Part shown: positions 8,742-17,620 of the stretch, one piece after another
How the letters are laid out: the number at the start of each line of letters is the position of its first letter
Numbering within the stretch: the first letter of the stretch is position 1
Origin: an uncultured bacterium
GTDB lineage: Bacteria > Cyanobacteriota > Vampirovibrionia > Gastranaerophilales > Gastranaerophilaceae
Length of the DNA stretch: 64,000 nt
Direction: 5' to 3'
Assembly (NCBI GenBank): GCA_949300485.1
Contig: CASGEL010000006.1
Location: forward strand, 62,001-126,000
Notes under the pieces: model-generated
Told to the model about the DNA's origin: nothing
What the model saw: only the letters and a program-made list of their open reading frames with translations
Database searches by the model: none
Translations under genes and position numbers: made by a program

Positions 8742-10493
8742 ATGACAGATAAAAAAACATTATTTATAGATGGTAAAGAAGTTGAATTTTCTAATGAACC
8801 TAATTTATTAGAAGTTATCAGAAAAGCCGGTATGAATGTTCCGACATTTTGTTATAGACCTGATTTAACTTCTTTTGGCGCATGCAGAATGTGTGTGGTT
8901 GAAGTTGAAGGTAGAGGTATTCAATCTTCATGTACAATGCCACCTGAAAATGGATTGAAAATTCATCTTAATACAGAAAAAACAAGAAGGATTAGAAAAA
9001 CTGTATTAGAATTGTTGTTGGCAAATCATGACAGAAGCTGCTTAACTTGTGATAAAAGCGGAAATTGTGAATTGCAGCAGTATGCAGAAGAGTATGGTAT
9101 AAAGAACATACGTTTTCCTGATAAAAAAATGGAGGATTATCTTCCTGTTGATGACAGCAGTCCGTCATTAGTTCGTGATCCTAATAAATGTATTTTATGC
9201 GGGGCTTGTGTTAGAGCGTGTTCTGAATTTCAGGGGCACTCTGTCTTAGGGTTTGCAAATAGAGGTTCTAAAACTGTTGTACAGCCTATGGCAGGTCGTC
9301 CACTGGGTCAGGTCGATTGTGTTTCTTGCGGGCAGTGTGCTGCAGTTTGCCCGACAGGTGCTTTAACAATTAAAGATGAAACAGATAAAGTGTGGGATGA
9401 AATTACAAATCCTGAAAAAACTGTAGTCGTACAGATGGCACCGGCAACTCGTGTAGCATTAGGCGAAATGTTTGGGTTGGAACCTGGTGAAAATAGTATA
9501 GGTTTAATGAATGCAGCTTTGAGAAAACTTGGTTTTAACTTGGTTTTTGATACTAATTTTTCTGCTGATTTAACAATTATGGAAGAAGCAACAGAATTTT
9601 TAGAAAGGTTAAAAGAAGGTAAAAATTTACCGTTATTTACTTCTTGTTGCCCAGCTTGGATAAAGTATTTGGAAGATCAACATCCTGAAATGTTAAGTCA
9701 TTTATCAAGTTGTAAATCTCCAATGAGTATGCTTTCTCCGGTATTAGTTGATTTGGTTCCTAAACATTTCCATGTAGACAGGGAAAATTTAGTTGTTGTA
9801 GCAGTTATGCCTTGTACTGCTAAAAAGTATGAGTGCAAACGTCCTGAAATGTATAGAAACGGCAGGCCTGATACGGATTATGTTATAACAACTCAAGAGT
9901 TAGGTAAGATGATAAAAGCTGCAGGAATTGATTTTAAGGCTTTGACTCCAGAACCTAATGATTCTCCTTTTGGGGAGTATACAGGTGCCGGTACTATATT
10001 TGGTGCTTCTGGCGGTGTCGCAGAAGCAGCAGTTCGTACAGCATATGAATTTGCAACGGGTGAACAGTTGCAAGATGTTGATATAAAAGAAATGAGAGGA
10101 ACTTCTAATCGTTCAAAAACAATTCATTTGGATTTAAAAGGAACAAAACTTGTTGTTAGAGTTGTGTCAACATTGAAAGAAGCAGAAAAAGCTCTTCAAG
10201 AGATAAAAAATGGAAAAGCAGATTTTCAAATGTTAGAAGTAATGGCTTGTCCGGGCGGATGTGTAAACGGCGGCGGACAGCCAAGAAGCTGCGATGATTC
10301 TCATATCAAGGAAGAACGTGCAGAGGGTCTTTATAAGGAGGATCATGATCTTCCTATAAGAAAATCTCATATGAATCCGTCAATACAAAAATTGTATCAA
10401 GAATATCTTGAACATCCGGGTTCCCATAAGGCTCATGAATTGTTGCATACTACTTATAGTAATAAGTTTGCAGGTTCATATAAGGATATATAA
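8742..10493 (+). CDS. hydA: [FeFe] hydrogenase catalytic subunit
   Basis: 583 residues. N-terminal plant-type [2Fe-2S] domain, then the His-ligated [4Fe-4S] motif HDRSCLTC, then two ferredoxin-type [4Fe-4S] motifs (CILCGACVRACS and CVSCGQCAAVCP). The H-cluster domain has all three signatures: TSCCPAW (about residue 300), MPCTAKKYE (about 356) and EVMACPGGCVNGGGQP (about 495). The C-terminus HELLHTTY is typical. It makes or uses H2 in the cytoplasm. With NuoE/NuoF-like neighbours it is a probable group A3, electron-bifurcating enzyme. The H-cluster maturases HydE, HydF and HydG are not in the window. A strong terminator follows. Confidence 0.96.
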   Translation: MTDKKTLFIDGKEVEFSNEPNLLEVIRKAGMNVPTFCYRPDLTSFGACRMCVVEVEGRGIQSSCTMPPENGLKIHLNTEKTRRIRKTVLELLLANHDRSCLTCDKSGNCELQQYAEEYGIKNIRFPDKKMEDYLPVDDSSPSLVRDPNKCILCGACVRACSEFQGHSVLGFANRGSKTVVQPMAGRPLGQVDCVSCGQCAAVCPTGALTIKDETDKVWDEITNPEKTVVVQMAPATRVALGEMFGLEPGENSIGLMNAALRKLGFNLVFDTNFSADLTIMEEATEFLERLKEGKNLPLFTSCCPAWIKYLEDQHPEMLSHLSSCKSPMSMLSPVLVDLVPKHFHVDRENLVVVAVMPCTAKKYECKRPEMYRNGRPDTDYVITTQELGKMIKAAGIDFKALTPEPNDSPFGEYTGAGTIFGASGGVAEAAVRTAYEFATGEQLQDVDIKEMRGTSNRSKTIHLDLKGTKLVVRVVSTLKEAEKALQEIKNGKADFQMLEVMACPGGCVNGGGQPRSCDDSHIKEERAEGLYKEDHDLPIRKSHMNPSIQKLYQEYLEHPGSHKAHELLHTTYSNKFAGSYKDI

Positions 10494-10494
10494 T

Positions 10495-10530
10495 AAAAAA
10501 TACCGGATTTAAAATCCGGTATTTTTTTTG
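10495..10530 (+). terminator. Terminator of the hyd operon
   Basis: An 11-base arm (ATACCGGATTT) pairs with AAATCCGGTAT and is followed by eight T. It starts a few bases after the hydA stop. Confidence 0.9.
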
Positions 10531-10534
10531 AAAT

Positions 10535-10572
10535 AAAACTCCATTGTAAATTATTTTACAATGGAGTTTTAT
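10535..10572 (-). terminator. Terminator-like hairpin downstream of the OmpH gene
   Basis: A perfect 16-bp stem (10535-10550 with 10555-10570) with a 4-base loop. It lies 22 bases beyond the stop of the minus-strand chaperone gene and gives a T-rich tail when read on that strand. Confidence 0.75.
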
Positions 10573-10593
10573 TGTTAAGTATTTTTAATATTT

Positions 10594-11049
10594 TTATTTA
10601 ACAACTTTAATAACTTTAGCTGTAATGTCTTCACCGCCATATAAAACTATTCCTTTGCTAAGAACTATTGAATAGCCGTCTTGTTTAGCTTGAGCTGCAA
10701 TTTGTTGAGAAATAGATGTATCAATAGCTTTTAGCTTTTCTGCGTATTCTTTATCCATCTTTTCTTTTTTTGCCTGTAGTTCTTTTGCATATTTATCTTC
10801 AGCTTCTTTTTTCTTTGTAGAATCAGTTATAGCTGCTACATCTTTTCTTGCTTTTTCTATAAACTTAACAATTTCAGTTGTTTTAGCTTGTTGCTCTTTT
10901 TTTAGAGCTTGAACTTGAGCTGATGCATTTACGACTTGTGGAACATCAACAACTGCAACCGTAAATTCTTGAGCTTGTGCAGCTAAATTGAATGATAAAC
11001 CTCCTAATACAGCTACAGTAGCTGCTAATAATCCTAAATTTTTTTTCAT
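10594..11049 (-). CDS. OmpH/Skp-family periplasmic chaperone
   Basis: 151 residues. A signal peptide (MKKNLGLLAATVAVLGGLSF...AQA) is followed by the short strand VAVVDVPQVV, a long Lys/Glu-rich coiled-coil hairpin (about residues 45-120) and closing strands. This is the Skp/OmpH architecture. Skp holds unfolded outer-membrane proteins in the periplasm on the way to the BAM complex. GGAG lies before the ATG. It is divergent from the TpsB-like outer-membrane pore, a natural client. No bamA or lpxD neighbour is present, unlike in proteobacteria. Confidence 0.85.
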   Translation of the reverse strand: MKKNLGLLAATVAVLGGLSFNLAAQAQEFTVAVVDVPQVVNASAQVQALKKEQQAKTTEIVKFIEKARKDVAAITDSTKKKEAEDKYAKELQAKKEKMDKEYAEKLKAIDTSISQQIAAQAKQDGYSIVLSKGIVLYGGEDITAKVIKVVK

Positions 11050-11242
11050 AATGCTTCTCCTTCTAACAAATTTTATATTACCACAAAATTATTTTTTATA
11101 TATAGCTAATACGTTTGGTTTATTTTTTTTGTAACAACTTTACATGACTTTGGTAAATTTGTATAATAGATAAGTAAGTATAGTATATAATAGTTTAATT
11201 TTTGTAAATACTTCTTAACAAAAGTTAAAAAAAGGTTTTTAT

Positions 11243-11269
11243 TTGACAATCCTTGTACAACAATATACT
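11243..11269 (+). promoter_or_regulatory. Candidate sigma-70 promoter for the TpsB-like gene
   Basis: TTGACA at 11243-11248 is followed by TATACT at 11264-11269, a 15-base spacer that is shorter than ideal. A second possible -10 element (TATAGT) lies at 11277-11282. Confidence 0.45.
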
Positions 11270-11330
11270 TACAAGATATAGTATTTTATATACAACTAGA
11301 TATATGTTAACATAGAAGGTGAATAAAATA

Positions 11331-13349
11331 ATGGAAAAGATTAGAAAAAATAGTTGCATAGGCACGACAATGCTTACGGTTTCACTGTTTTGTGCAATGT
11401 TAATGTCGGCTTCCCCATCGTTTGCAGCTCCTGATGTACCAACTAATGTTCCGGGTAGTGTAAATGCCGGTTTTGGCTATACTCATGGTATTGTTCCTGT
11501 TATGAACGAGGTTGGAGGTTCAATAAAGCATGATAGTGATATAATGCGTTATGATAGAAATCAACGATTAGAAGAAAAAGACTATTATAAATATCAGGAC
11601 AGACGTTATGGTACTGATGGATCTCCAGTTACTAATTCTGCACCGCAGACTGTTCCTGATTCTATGAAGGCTACAATTGATGAAATTGGAACAAAGGGTG
11701 TTTATATAAATTCTATAGAGGTTTCACCTTCTGAAATATTGACAAAAGAAGAAATCAATGGTGTTATCGGACAGTATGTTGGAAAGAACGTATTTATGTC
11801 TGATATCCAAAATGCAATAAATGCTATTAATAATTTATATGCAGAAAAAGGTTATGTAACTGCAAGAGCGTACTTGCCGGAGCAAACTGTATCAAACGGT
11901 AATATAAGAATTGAACTTATTGAAAGTAAAATAGGTAATATTACTGTAGAAAATAATAAATATACAACTGACAAGTATATTTTGGATCGTATGCCGCAAA
12001 AATCCGGTGAGTTATTTGATATTGTTAATTTAGAACAAGATGTTCTTGATTTTAACAGATATCATGACGGTGTTAATTTGGCTGCTAATTTGAAAGCTGG
12101 TACTCAACCTGGAACTACAGATATTGAATTAACGGCTCAAGAAACTTTTCCGTTCCATATTATAGGTATGATGGATAACGCAGGCAGAAGAAGTACAGGA
12201 TCATTAAGAGGTGGTCCTGCAATTGTTGCAGATAGTTTATTCCATCGTAGAGATCAAATGACATTAGGTTCTTATTTTTCCGGTGGTTCTGTAAGTCCAT
12301 TCTTTGATTACAGTTACCCGATAAATAAAAAAGATGGTAGAATTGGGTTTTCTTATTCTTCCACTTTTGCTAATGTAAAATATGGTCCAGCTTATTTAAC
12401 TAGTCTAGGTTTAAAAAGTAATTCATATTTATACAGCTTGTACTATGATCAGCCAATTGTAAGAAAAAGAGGTTTTGAATTAAGAACAATTGCATCTTTA
12501 AATTATAAACGTTCAAGAACTTGGTCAAGTTATGATAGTATATTTGAACAAATGGGATTTAATTCTCCATTTGCTAATACTGACCAGGTTACAAGTATTG
12601 ATGTTGGTTTGAATGCTAGAAAAGATACAAGATATGGTATTTGGTATTTAAATCAGATGGCATCAATGGCGTTGCCAATATTGGATGATCAGTCAAGTTA
12701 CTTCAAGTATTCAGGAAGTATCTTGAGATTGCATGACTTTTCTCATGGTGTTATTGGTCAATTGAGAGGTAGTTATCAAGTTATTCCGAATAGTAAATAT
12801 ATCCCTTATATTGATCAGTTCCAAACAGGTGGTTTGTATACTGTAAGAGGTTATTCAGAAGGTATATTGATGGGTAAAAGTGGTTACTTTATTAGTGGTG
12901 AATTAATGTTCCCTCTATTACCTAGAACTATTACTAATAAAGATGGTGTGACTAAAAACTTTATAGGTCAATATATTAAAGGAGCTGTGTTTGCAGATAC
13001 TGCTGGGGTCTTCCCTTGGGTTGGTCAAGATTACTACGGCGGCAGTTATTTCTTAGCTTCTGTAGGTATGGGTTTAAGGGTTCAATTACCTGGAGACTTA
13101 AGTGCTAGATTATATTGGGGCTATCCATTGATCAACAATGCTTATGAAACAAATAGAAAAATGGGTAGATTCCACTTCGAGCTTACATTGGAACCTGATT
13201 TTGATGCTTTGTTAAGCAAACGATCTACAAAGGCTCAGCCGGCTCCTCCGAAACCACAGCCTGAACCTGAACCTATTCAGCCTATTAATAACAATTATGA
13301 TGATATAAGACATTATGATTACTTGTTAGATGGCGGAGCTACTTTATAG
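11331..13349 (+). CDS. TpsB/ShlB-type outer-membrane pore with POTRA domains
   Basis: 672 residues from ATG 11331, with AGAAGGTGA at a good distance; the GTG at 11319 lies inside that site. The signal peptide ends in SPSFA. A tyrosine/charged linker precedes two POTRA-like domains (about residues 118-260, beginning VYINSIEVSPSEILTKEEI). A 16-strand barrel follows, with the family VRGY motif near residue 505. After the last barrel strands comes a Pro-rich C-terminal tail of about 40 residues (QPAPPKPQPEPEP), which is unusual because these barrels normally end at the final strand. TpsB proteins export large beta-helical exoproteins. No TpsA partner is adjacent. Confidence 0.85.
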   Translation: MEKIRKNSCIGTTMLTVSLFCAMLMSASPSFAAPDVPTNVPGSVNAGFGYTHGIVPVMNEVGGSIKHDSDIMRYDRNQRLEEKDYYKYQDRRYGTDGSPVTNSAPQTVPDSMKATIDEIGTKGVYINSIEVSPSEILTKEEINGVIGQYVGKNVFMSDIQNAINAINNLYAEKGYVTARAYLPEQTVSNGNIRIELIESKIGNITVENNKYTTDKYILDRMPQKSGELFDIVNLEQDVLDFNRYHDGVNLAANLKAGTQPGTTDIELTAQETFPFHIIGMMDNAGRRSTGSLRGGPAIVADSLFHRRDQMTLGSYFSGGSVSPFFDYSYPINKKDGRIGFSYSSTFANVKYGPAYLTSLGLKSNSYLYSLYYDQPIVRKRGFELRTIASLNYKRSRTWSSYDSIFEQMGFNSPFANTDQVTSIDVGLNARKDTRYGIWYLNQMASMALPILDDQSSYFKYSGSILRLHDFSHGVIGQLRGSYQVIPNSKYIPYIDQFQTGGLYTVRGYSEGILMGKSGYFISGELMFPLLPRTITNKDGVTKNFIGQYIKGAVFADTAGVFPWVGQDYYGGSYFLASVGMGLRVQLPGDLSARLYWGYPLINNAYETNRKMGRFHFELTLEPDFDALLSKRSTKAQPAPPKPQPEPEPIQPINNNYDDIRHYDYLLDGGATL

Positions 13350-13378
13350 TTAATTATTTAATAATTTTGATATATAAT

Positions 13379-13407
13379 AGAAGCGGTGACAAAATGTCAC
13401 CGCTTCT
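13379..13407 (+). terminator. Inverted repeat between tpsB-like gene and bioD: terminator or operator
   Basis: A perfect 12-bp stem (AGAAGCGGTGAC with GTCACCGCTTCT, loop of five) sits 30 bases after the pore gene. The following bases (ATTTGT) make a poor T tract. A TATAAT box at 13373-13378 directly abuts it, so the repeat could instead be an operator over a bioDA promoter. Confidence 0.6.
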
Positions 13408-13428
13408 ATTTGTGAGGAGTTATGTTTT

Positions 13429-14115
13429 ATGACATGTAAATCTATTTTTATTACAGCAACAGGAACAGATGTGGGTAAAACTTATGTATCTGCACTGTTA
13501 GTTAAAACAATGAGGGATAATGGGTATAATTGCGGATATTATAAGCCTGCATTAAGCGGTGCTGTTCGTCAAAATGACGGATCTCTTTTACCTGGAGATT
13601 GTGATTTTGTTGTTAAAACCTCTGGATTAAACGTTAATCCTGGTGATTGTGTTACATATTGTTTTGAGGAAGCTGTATCTCCGCATTTAGCCGCAAAACG
13701 CAAAGGGGTAACTATAGATAAAGACATAATATCTTCAGAATACTTAAAAAGATGTGATTTATATGACTATTTGGTTGTTGAAGGTGCTGGCGGAATTACT
13801 TGTCCATTTGCTCTTGATAACGGAACTTTGTTGTTATCAGATGTTATAAAATATTTAAATATGGATATTCTGCTGGTTGCAGATGGCGGTCTCGGTACAA
13901 TTAATGATGTTTTATTGACTGTTGCTTATGCTAAATCTCATGGAATTGCTATTAGAGGAATTATTTTAAATAATTACGATAAGAATAATTTTATGCATAT
14001 TGATAATAAAAAGCAGATAGAGTATTTAACCGGTGTTAAAGTTCTGGCAGAAGTTTCAACGGGAGATAACTTTATAAATATCAGTTCTGATTCTTTAAAA
14101 AAGATTTTTGCTTAG
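13429..14115 (+). CDS. bioD: Dethiobiotin synthetase
   Basis: 228 residues, normal length. The P-loop ATGTDVGKT is at the N-terminus. YKPALSG, the VEGAGGI motif and the late N-[NY]-D nucleotide region are all present. The enzyme carboxylates and closes the ureido ring of 7,8-diaminopelargonate, the step before BioB. The start is fixed by GAGGAG; an ATG at 13422 is out of frame and stops after five codons. bioA follows 18 bases later in the same operon. bioB and bioF are not in the window, so the pathway is split. Confidence 0.95.
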   Translation: MTCKSIFITATGTDVGKTYVSALLVKTMRDNGYNCGYYKPALSGAVRQNDGSLLPGDCDFVVKTSGLNVNPGDCVTYCFEEAVSPHLAAKRKGVTIDKDIISSEYLKRCDLYDYLVVEGAGGITCPFALDNGTLLLSDVIKYLNMDILLVADGGLGTINDVLLTVAYAKSHGIAIRGIILNNYDKNNFMHIDNKKQIEYLTGVKVLAEVSTGDNFINISSDSLKKIFA

Positions 14116-14133
14116 TAGAAAGAAGGTTTGTTT

Positions 14134-15477
14134 ATGAATTGGCAGGAAGAAGATTTAAAATATATTTGGCACCCTTGTTCTCAGATGAAGGATTATGAAA
14201 CATTACCTCCTATAGTGATTGATCATGCAAGCGGAATAAATCTTTATGATATAGAAGGTAATTGCTATAAAGATGTGGTTAGTTCCTGGTGGTGTAACCT
14301 TTTAGGTCACTGTAATCAGAGAATTAATGCCGCAATAAAAAAGCAGTTAGATACTTTAGAACACGTTATTTTTGCTAATTTTACCCATAAGACTGCTATT
14401 ACTCTATGTCAAAAATTGATTAAAGTTTTGCCAAAGGGCTTATGTAAATTCAATTTTGCCGATAATGGTTCTGCAGCTGTCGAAATGGCTATGAAAATGA
14501 GTTTTCAGTATCATCAGCAGTCCGGGAATACTCATAAAAAACGTTTTATGGCTTTAACTGATGCTTATCATGGCGAAACTATCGGAGCTTTGTCTGTTGG
14601 AGCTTGCGATTTATATTCGGAAATCTATAAGCCGATTTTGATGGATGTTGTAAGAGTGCAAGGGCCGGATTGTTTCAGGTGCCCTTATGGAAAGTTTCGT
14701 GATAATTGCAGTTGTGAATGTTTTGAAGCTGCTGAAAAAACTTTTGAAAAATATGGAAATGAAACTTGTGCTATGCTTGTTGAACCGTTGTTGCAAGGTT
14801 CTGCAGGTATGAAAGTTTATCCTCCGTTATATTTAACAAAATTAAGAACGTTGTGTGATAAATATAAAGTTCATCTGATTGCGGATGAAATCGCAACTGG
14901 TTATGGCAGGACAGGGAAAATGTTTGCCTTTGACCATGCCGGAGTATCGCCTGATATTATGTGTCTATCAAAAGGGTTGACAGGTGGTTATATGCCTATG
15001 TCAATATGTGTCACAACTCAAGATATTTATGATGCTTTTTATGATGATTATAATAAAGGAAAAGCCTTTATGCACTCTCATACCTATGCAGGAAATCCTT
15101 TGGCCTGTTCTGCGGCGATTGAAGTTTTAAATATATTGGAAGATGAACAAATTATTCCTAAAGCGGTTGAAAATGCTAAGTATTTTAATAAAATAATTAA
15201 GGATAAATTTGAGGAACTGCCGTATGTTGGAGAAGTCCGTCATATAGGATTGGTAAATGCTATTGAAATAGTTAAGGATAAAAAATCTAAGCAGGCATAT
15301 CCGTCTGATTTGAGATTAGGATATCAAATATACAAAAAAGCCCTTAAAAAAGGAGTATTACTTAGACCGTTGGGTGATGTTATCTATTTTAATCCTCCGC
15401 TTATTATTCAGCCTGATGATATGGATTTTGTTACAGATGTGGCTAAAGAATGTATGATTGATGTTATGGAATCTTAA
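14134..15477 (+). CDS. bioA: Adenosylmethionine-8-amino-7-oxononanoate aminotransferase
   Basis: 447 residues from ATG 14134, with AGAAGG seven bases upstream; the TTG at 14128 is less likely. A class III PLP aminotransferase. WHPCSQMKDYE at the N-terminus is diagnostic of BioA. GNCYKDVVSSWWCN, the ADEIATGYGRTG segment and the PLP lysine in CLSKGLTGGYMPM (about residue 280) are present. It converts KAPA to diaminopelargonate with S-adenosylmethionine as amino donor. It forms a two-gene operon with bioD, and the product would supply biotin for OadA at the other end of the window. Confidence 0.95.
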   Translation: MNWQEEDLKYIWHPCSQMKDYETLPPIVIDHASGINLYDIEGNCYKDVVSSWWCNLLGHCNQRINAAIKKQLDTLEHVIFANFTHKTAITLCQKLIKVLPKGLCKFNFADNGSAAVEMAMKMSFQYHQQSGNTHKKRFMALTDAYHGETIGALSVGACDLYSEIYKPILMDVVRVQGPDCFRCPYGKFRDNCSCECFEAAEKTFEKYGNETCAMLVEPLLQGSAGMKVYPPLYLTKLRTLCDKYKVHLIADEIATGYGRTGKMFAFDHAGVSPDIMCLSKGLTGGYMPMSICVTTQDIYDAFYDDYNKGKAFMHSHTYAGNPLACSAAIEVLNILEDEQIIPKAVENAKYFNKIIKDKFEELPYVGEVRHIGLVNAIEIVKDKKSKQAYPSDLRLGYQIYKKALKKGVLLRPLGDVIYFNPPLIIQPDDMDFVTDVAKECMIDVMES

Positions 15478-15489
15478 AAATCAGTTGAA

Positions 15490-16383
15490 TTACCCCTTTA
15501 TGGGTTTGCCAAAGATTATTCTGGCTCCGCCAAATCTTTGTTGAAGAGTCTTTTTAAGACCTAATATTATATCATTGACATTGCAGACAACAAGTTGTAC
15601 CGCATCTATCAGTGTACTTAATTTTGAAATGAGTACTGTAAAATCAGAACTTGTTCTGTTGAAGTTTCCTGTTATTGATACAAATTCCTTTGAGGAATTT
15701 GCAAAGTTTGATGTTATCAATTCAAGATTTGCGGTGCTGTTTTTTATACTTTGTTTGGTTACTCCATCATTGATTTTTTTGGATATATCTCTGAGATTTT
15801 CAGTCGTATCTTGTAAGTTTCCCATACTATCTTTCAATCTTGTAGAGGACGCTAAAATGTTTGCTCTGTTTTCGGTTAGAATATCTGTGATAAGATCAAA
15901 CATTTCTGTTAACGAATCGGTTGTTCTTGTAGCGGAACTTAGCAGAGTTTCTCCTTTTTCAGACAAATTGTCAAGATGCATTTGATTTGTTGCTGATATC
16001 CCGTTAAATGAAAGTGTAGATTTCCCTTGTATAACATCACCTGTTTTTATGTATCTAATCATAGGTGCTCTTGGGTATATTATATCAACGTATTTGGTAT
16101 CTTCATCATAGTTTTTTATTTCAACACTGATGTTTCTTGGTAATTGCAGTCCTCTTTGATTTAATCGGATATAGAGAAAAGTTGTTTTAAAATCTTTTGA
16201 GATTTTTAGATGTGTTGATGTACCTATTTTATAACCTTTATAATATACTCCCATTCTTGGCGGCATTGGATCCATTTGTTTGAATTCTGCTTTTATATAG
16301 GTATGGCTAAAGTATGTTGCGCCTATCCCCAGTATAAGAAGTATTAGTATAATGATAAGAAGAATTTTTCCAGTTGTACTCAT
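15490..16383 (-). CDS. MCE/MlaD-like membrane-anchored protein
   Basis: 297 residues. One N-terminal membrane helix (about 6-28), then an MCE-like domain (about 35-120) containing PPRMGVYYKGYKIG, which matches the family G-x2-V-x-Y-x-G-x2-[IV]-G turn. A helical Ser/Thr/Asn-rich region with heptad character follows, ending in a basic tail. It resembles the MCE protein at 994 in plan but is shorter. It probably handles lipid in the periplasm. It follows folP by 48 bases on the same strand; no clear ribosome site is seen. Family assignment is good, exact substrate unknown. Confidence 0.75.
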   Translation of the reverse strand: MSTTGKILLIIILILLILGIGATYFSHTYIKAEFKQMDPMPPRMGVYYKGYKIGTSTHLKISKDFKTTFLYIRLNQRGLQLPRNISVEIKNYDEDTKYVDIIYPRAPMIRYIKTGDVIQGKSTLSFNGISATNQMHLDNLSEKGETLLSSATRTTDSLTEMFDLITDILTENRANILASSTRLKDSMGNLQDTTENLRDISKKINDGVTKQSIKNSTANLELITSNFANSSKEFVSITGNFNRTSSDFTVLISKLSTLIDAVQLVVCNVNDIILGLKKTLQQRFGGARIIFGKPIKG

Positions 16384-16431
16384 AAAAAGATTATTGAAAA
16401 TCTTAAGAGGTTAGTAAATTGTTTAACAGTC

Positions 16432-17571
16432 TTAGCCCAGTATGTCTTTGAGTGTTTTATGTATTTTTACATTATGAACACGTATGTAGTCTATATTTTC
16501 TTTTATTAATATGCTGTCTAAAGCAAGAGAGTAAATATCTTTTTCTTGATTTTCGGCATCAGGCATATTAAGTAAGCTTTTTCTTGAAAGTCCTATTAAG
16601 ATTGGGCATCCTATTGTTTTTAACTCTTTCCAACGTTTAATTATTTCAAGATTATTCTCTTTTGTTTTGCCAAATCCAATACCCGGATCTATTATTATAT
16701 TTTCTTTGTTTATACCTTTTGAAATGGCAAAATCAACTTTGGTTTTTAAGTTAATATAAATTTCATCCATAAGGTTATCATAATGCGGAGAATTCTGCAT
16801 ATTTTCCGGTGTTCCTTTTGAATGCTGTATTATAATTTTTATATTTTTATTACGGGCGATTATTTCAGACATCATAGGATCATAGTCAAATCCTGAAACA
16901 TCATTTATTATGTTTGCACCCATTTCAATACATTTTTGAGCAACCTCTGCACACCTTGTATCAATACTTATCGGAATGGTTATATTATTCTTTTTTATAT
17001 ATTCTAAGATTGGCAAAAGTTTTGTTAGTTGATCTTCTGCATTTACAGCAGTAGAATATGGTTTTGTGGATTCGGCTCCAATATCAATAATGTCAGCACC
17101 ATCATCAATAAGTTTGTGTAAATGTTTTATTGAATCTTCAAATTTAAAATATTTTCCACCATCAGAAAATGAATTTGTTGTTACATTGAGAATCCCCATT
17201 ATTTTTGTTTTTGTTGGTTTTTGTATTAGAATTTTTTCTTCCAGCAAAATCCCCAGTTCTTTTAATCCAAACGGCTGGTATTGAATTTTTTGTGCGATTT
17301 TTTTTAGTTGGGAGAGGCTGCCGCCTAAAATGCAATCGGTTGCATCTATTTTACCGGTGATGGTTTGTCTGTGGGTGCCGCAGTCAGCACCTACAGTAAG
17401 AGCTGTTTGTTTTAGTATATTAGCTTGTGGTACTGTTAAATTATATATTTTGAAATTTTTGTATTCAAATTTTTGGGCAGCTTTGTCTGCATAGGAACTG
17501 TCATATCCTATATTTTGAAGTTCATATTCAATATTAGTATTAGATAATTCTTTTATTAAAAAATCGTGCAT
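16432..17571 (-). CDS. folP: Dihydropteroate synthase with N-terminal extension
   Basis: 379 residues, about 100 longer than E. coli FolP. The catalytic TIM barrel starts near residue 122 (KIMGILNVTTNSFSDGG) and shows DIGAEST, SIDTR, NDVSG, DPGIGFGK, GLSRKS and the C-terminal RVHNV (commonly RVHDV). It joins p-aminobenzoate to the pterin diphosphate in folate synthesis. The first 120 residues form a separate alpha/beta domain that I know from longer DHPS forms of some anaerobes; its role is unclear. The start codon sits in an 11-bp inverted repeat and lacks a ribosome site, so the start or its control deserves attention. Confidence 0.92.
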   Translation of the reverse strand: MHDFLIKELSNTNIEYELQNIGYDSSYADKAAQKFEYKNFKIYNLTVPQANILKQTALTVGADCGTHRQTITGKIDATDCILGGSLSQLKKIAQKIQYQPFGLKELGILLEEKILIQKPTKTKIMGILNVTTNSFSDGGKYFKFEDSIKHLHKLIDDGADIIDIGAESTKPYSTAVNAEDQLTKLLPILEYIKKNNITIPISIDTRCAEVAQKCIEMGANIINDVSGFDYDPMMSEIIARNKNIKIIIQHSKGTPENMQNSPHYDNLMDEIYINLKTKVDFAISKGINKENIIIDPGIGFGKTKENNLEIIKRWKELKTIGCPILIGLSRKSLLNMPDAENQEKDIYSLALDSILIKENIDYIRVHNVKIHKTLKDILG

Positions 17572-17594
17572 AAATTTAGTTTAGCACGATTTTT
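17559..17594 (-). terminator. Hairpin spanning the folP start codon
   Basis: On the minus strand AAAAATCGTGC (17594-17584) pairs with GCACGATTTTT (17569-17559). The stem is 11 bp, the loop is 14 bases, and a T run follows. It lies 27 bases after the upstream gene's stop, so it looks like that gene's terminator, yet its 3' arm contains the G of the folP ATG and the next codons. Confidence 0.65.
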
Positions 17595-17620
17595 ATATTT
17601 TTCAATTTTTATGTGAATTT

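Noticed and set aside
15575-15985. 136-codon plus-strand open frame within the second MCE gene
   Set aside because: Antisense shadow of the minus-strand coding region; hydrophobic, biased composition and no start signals.
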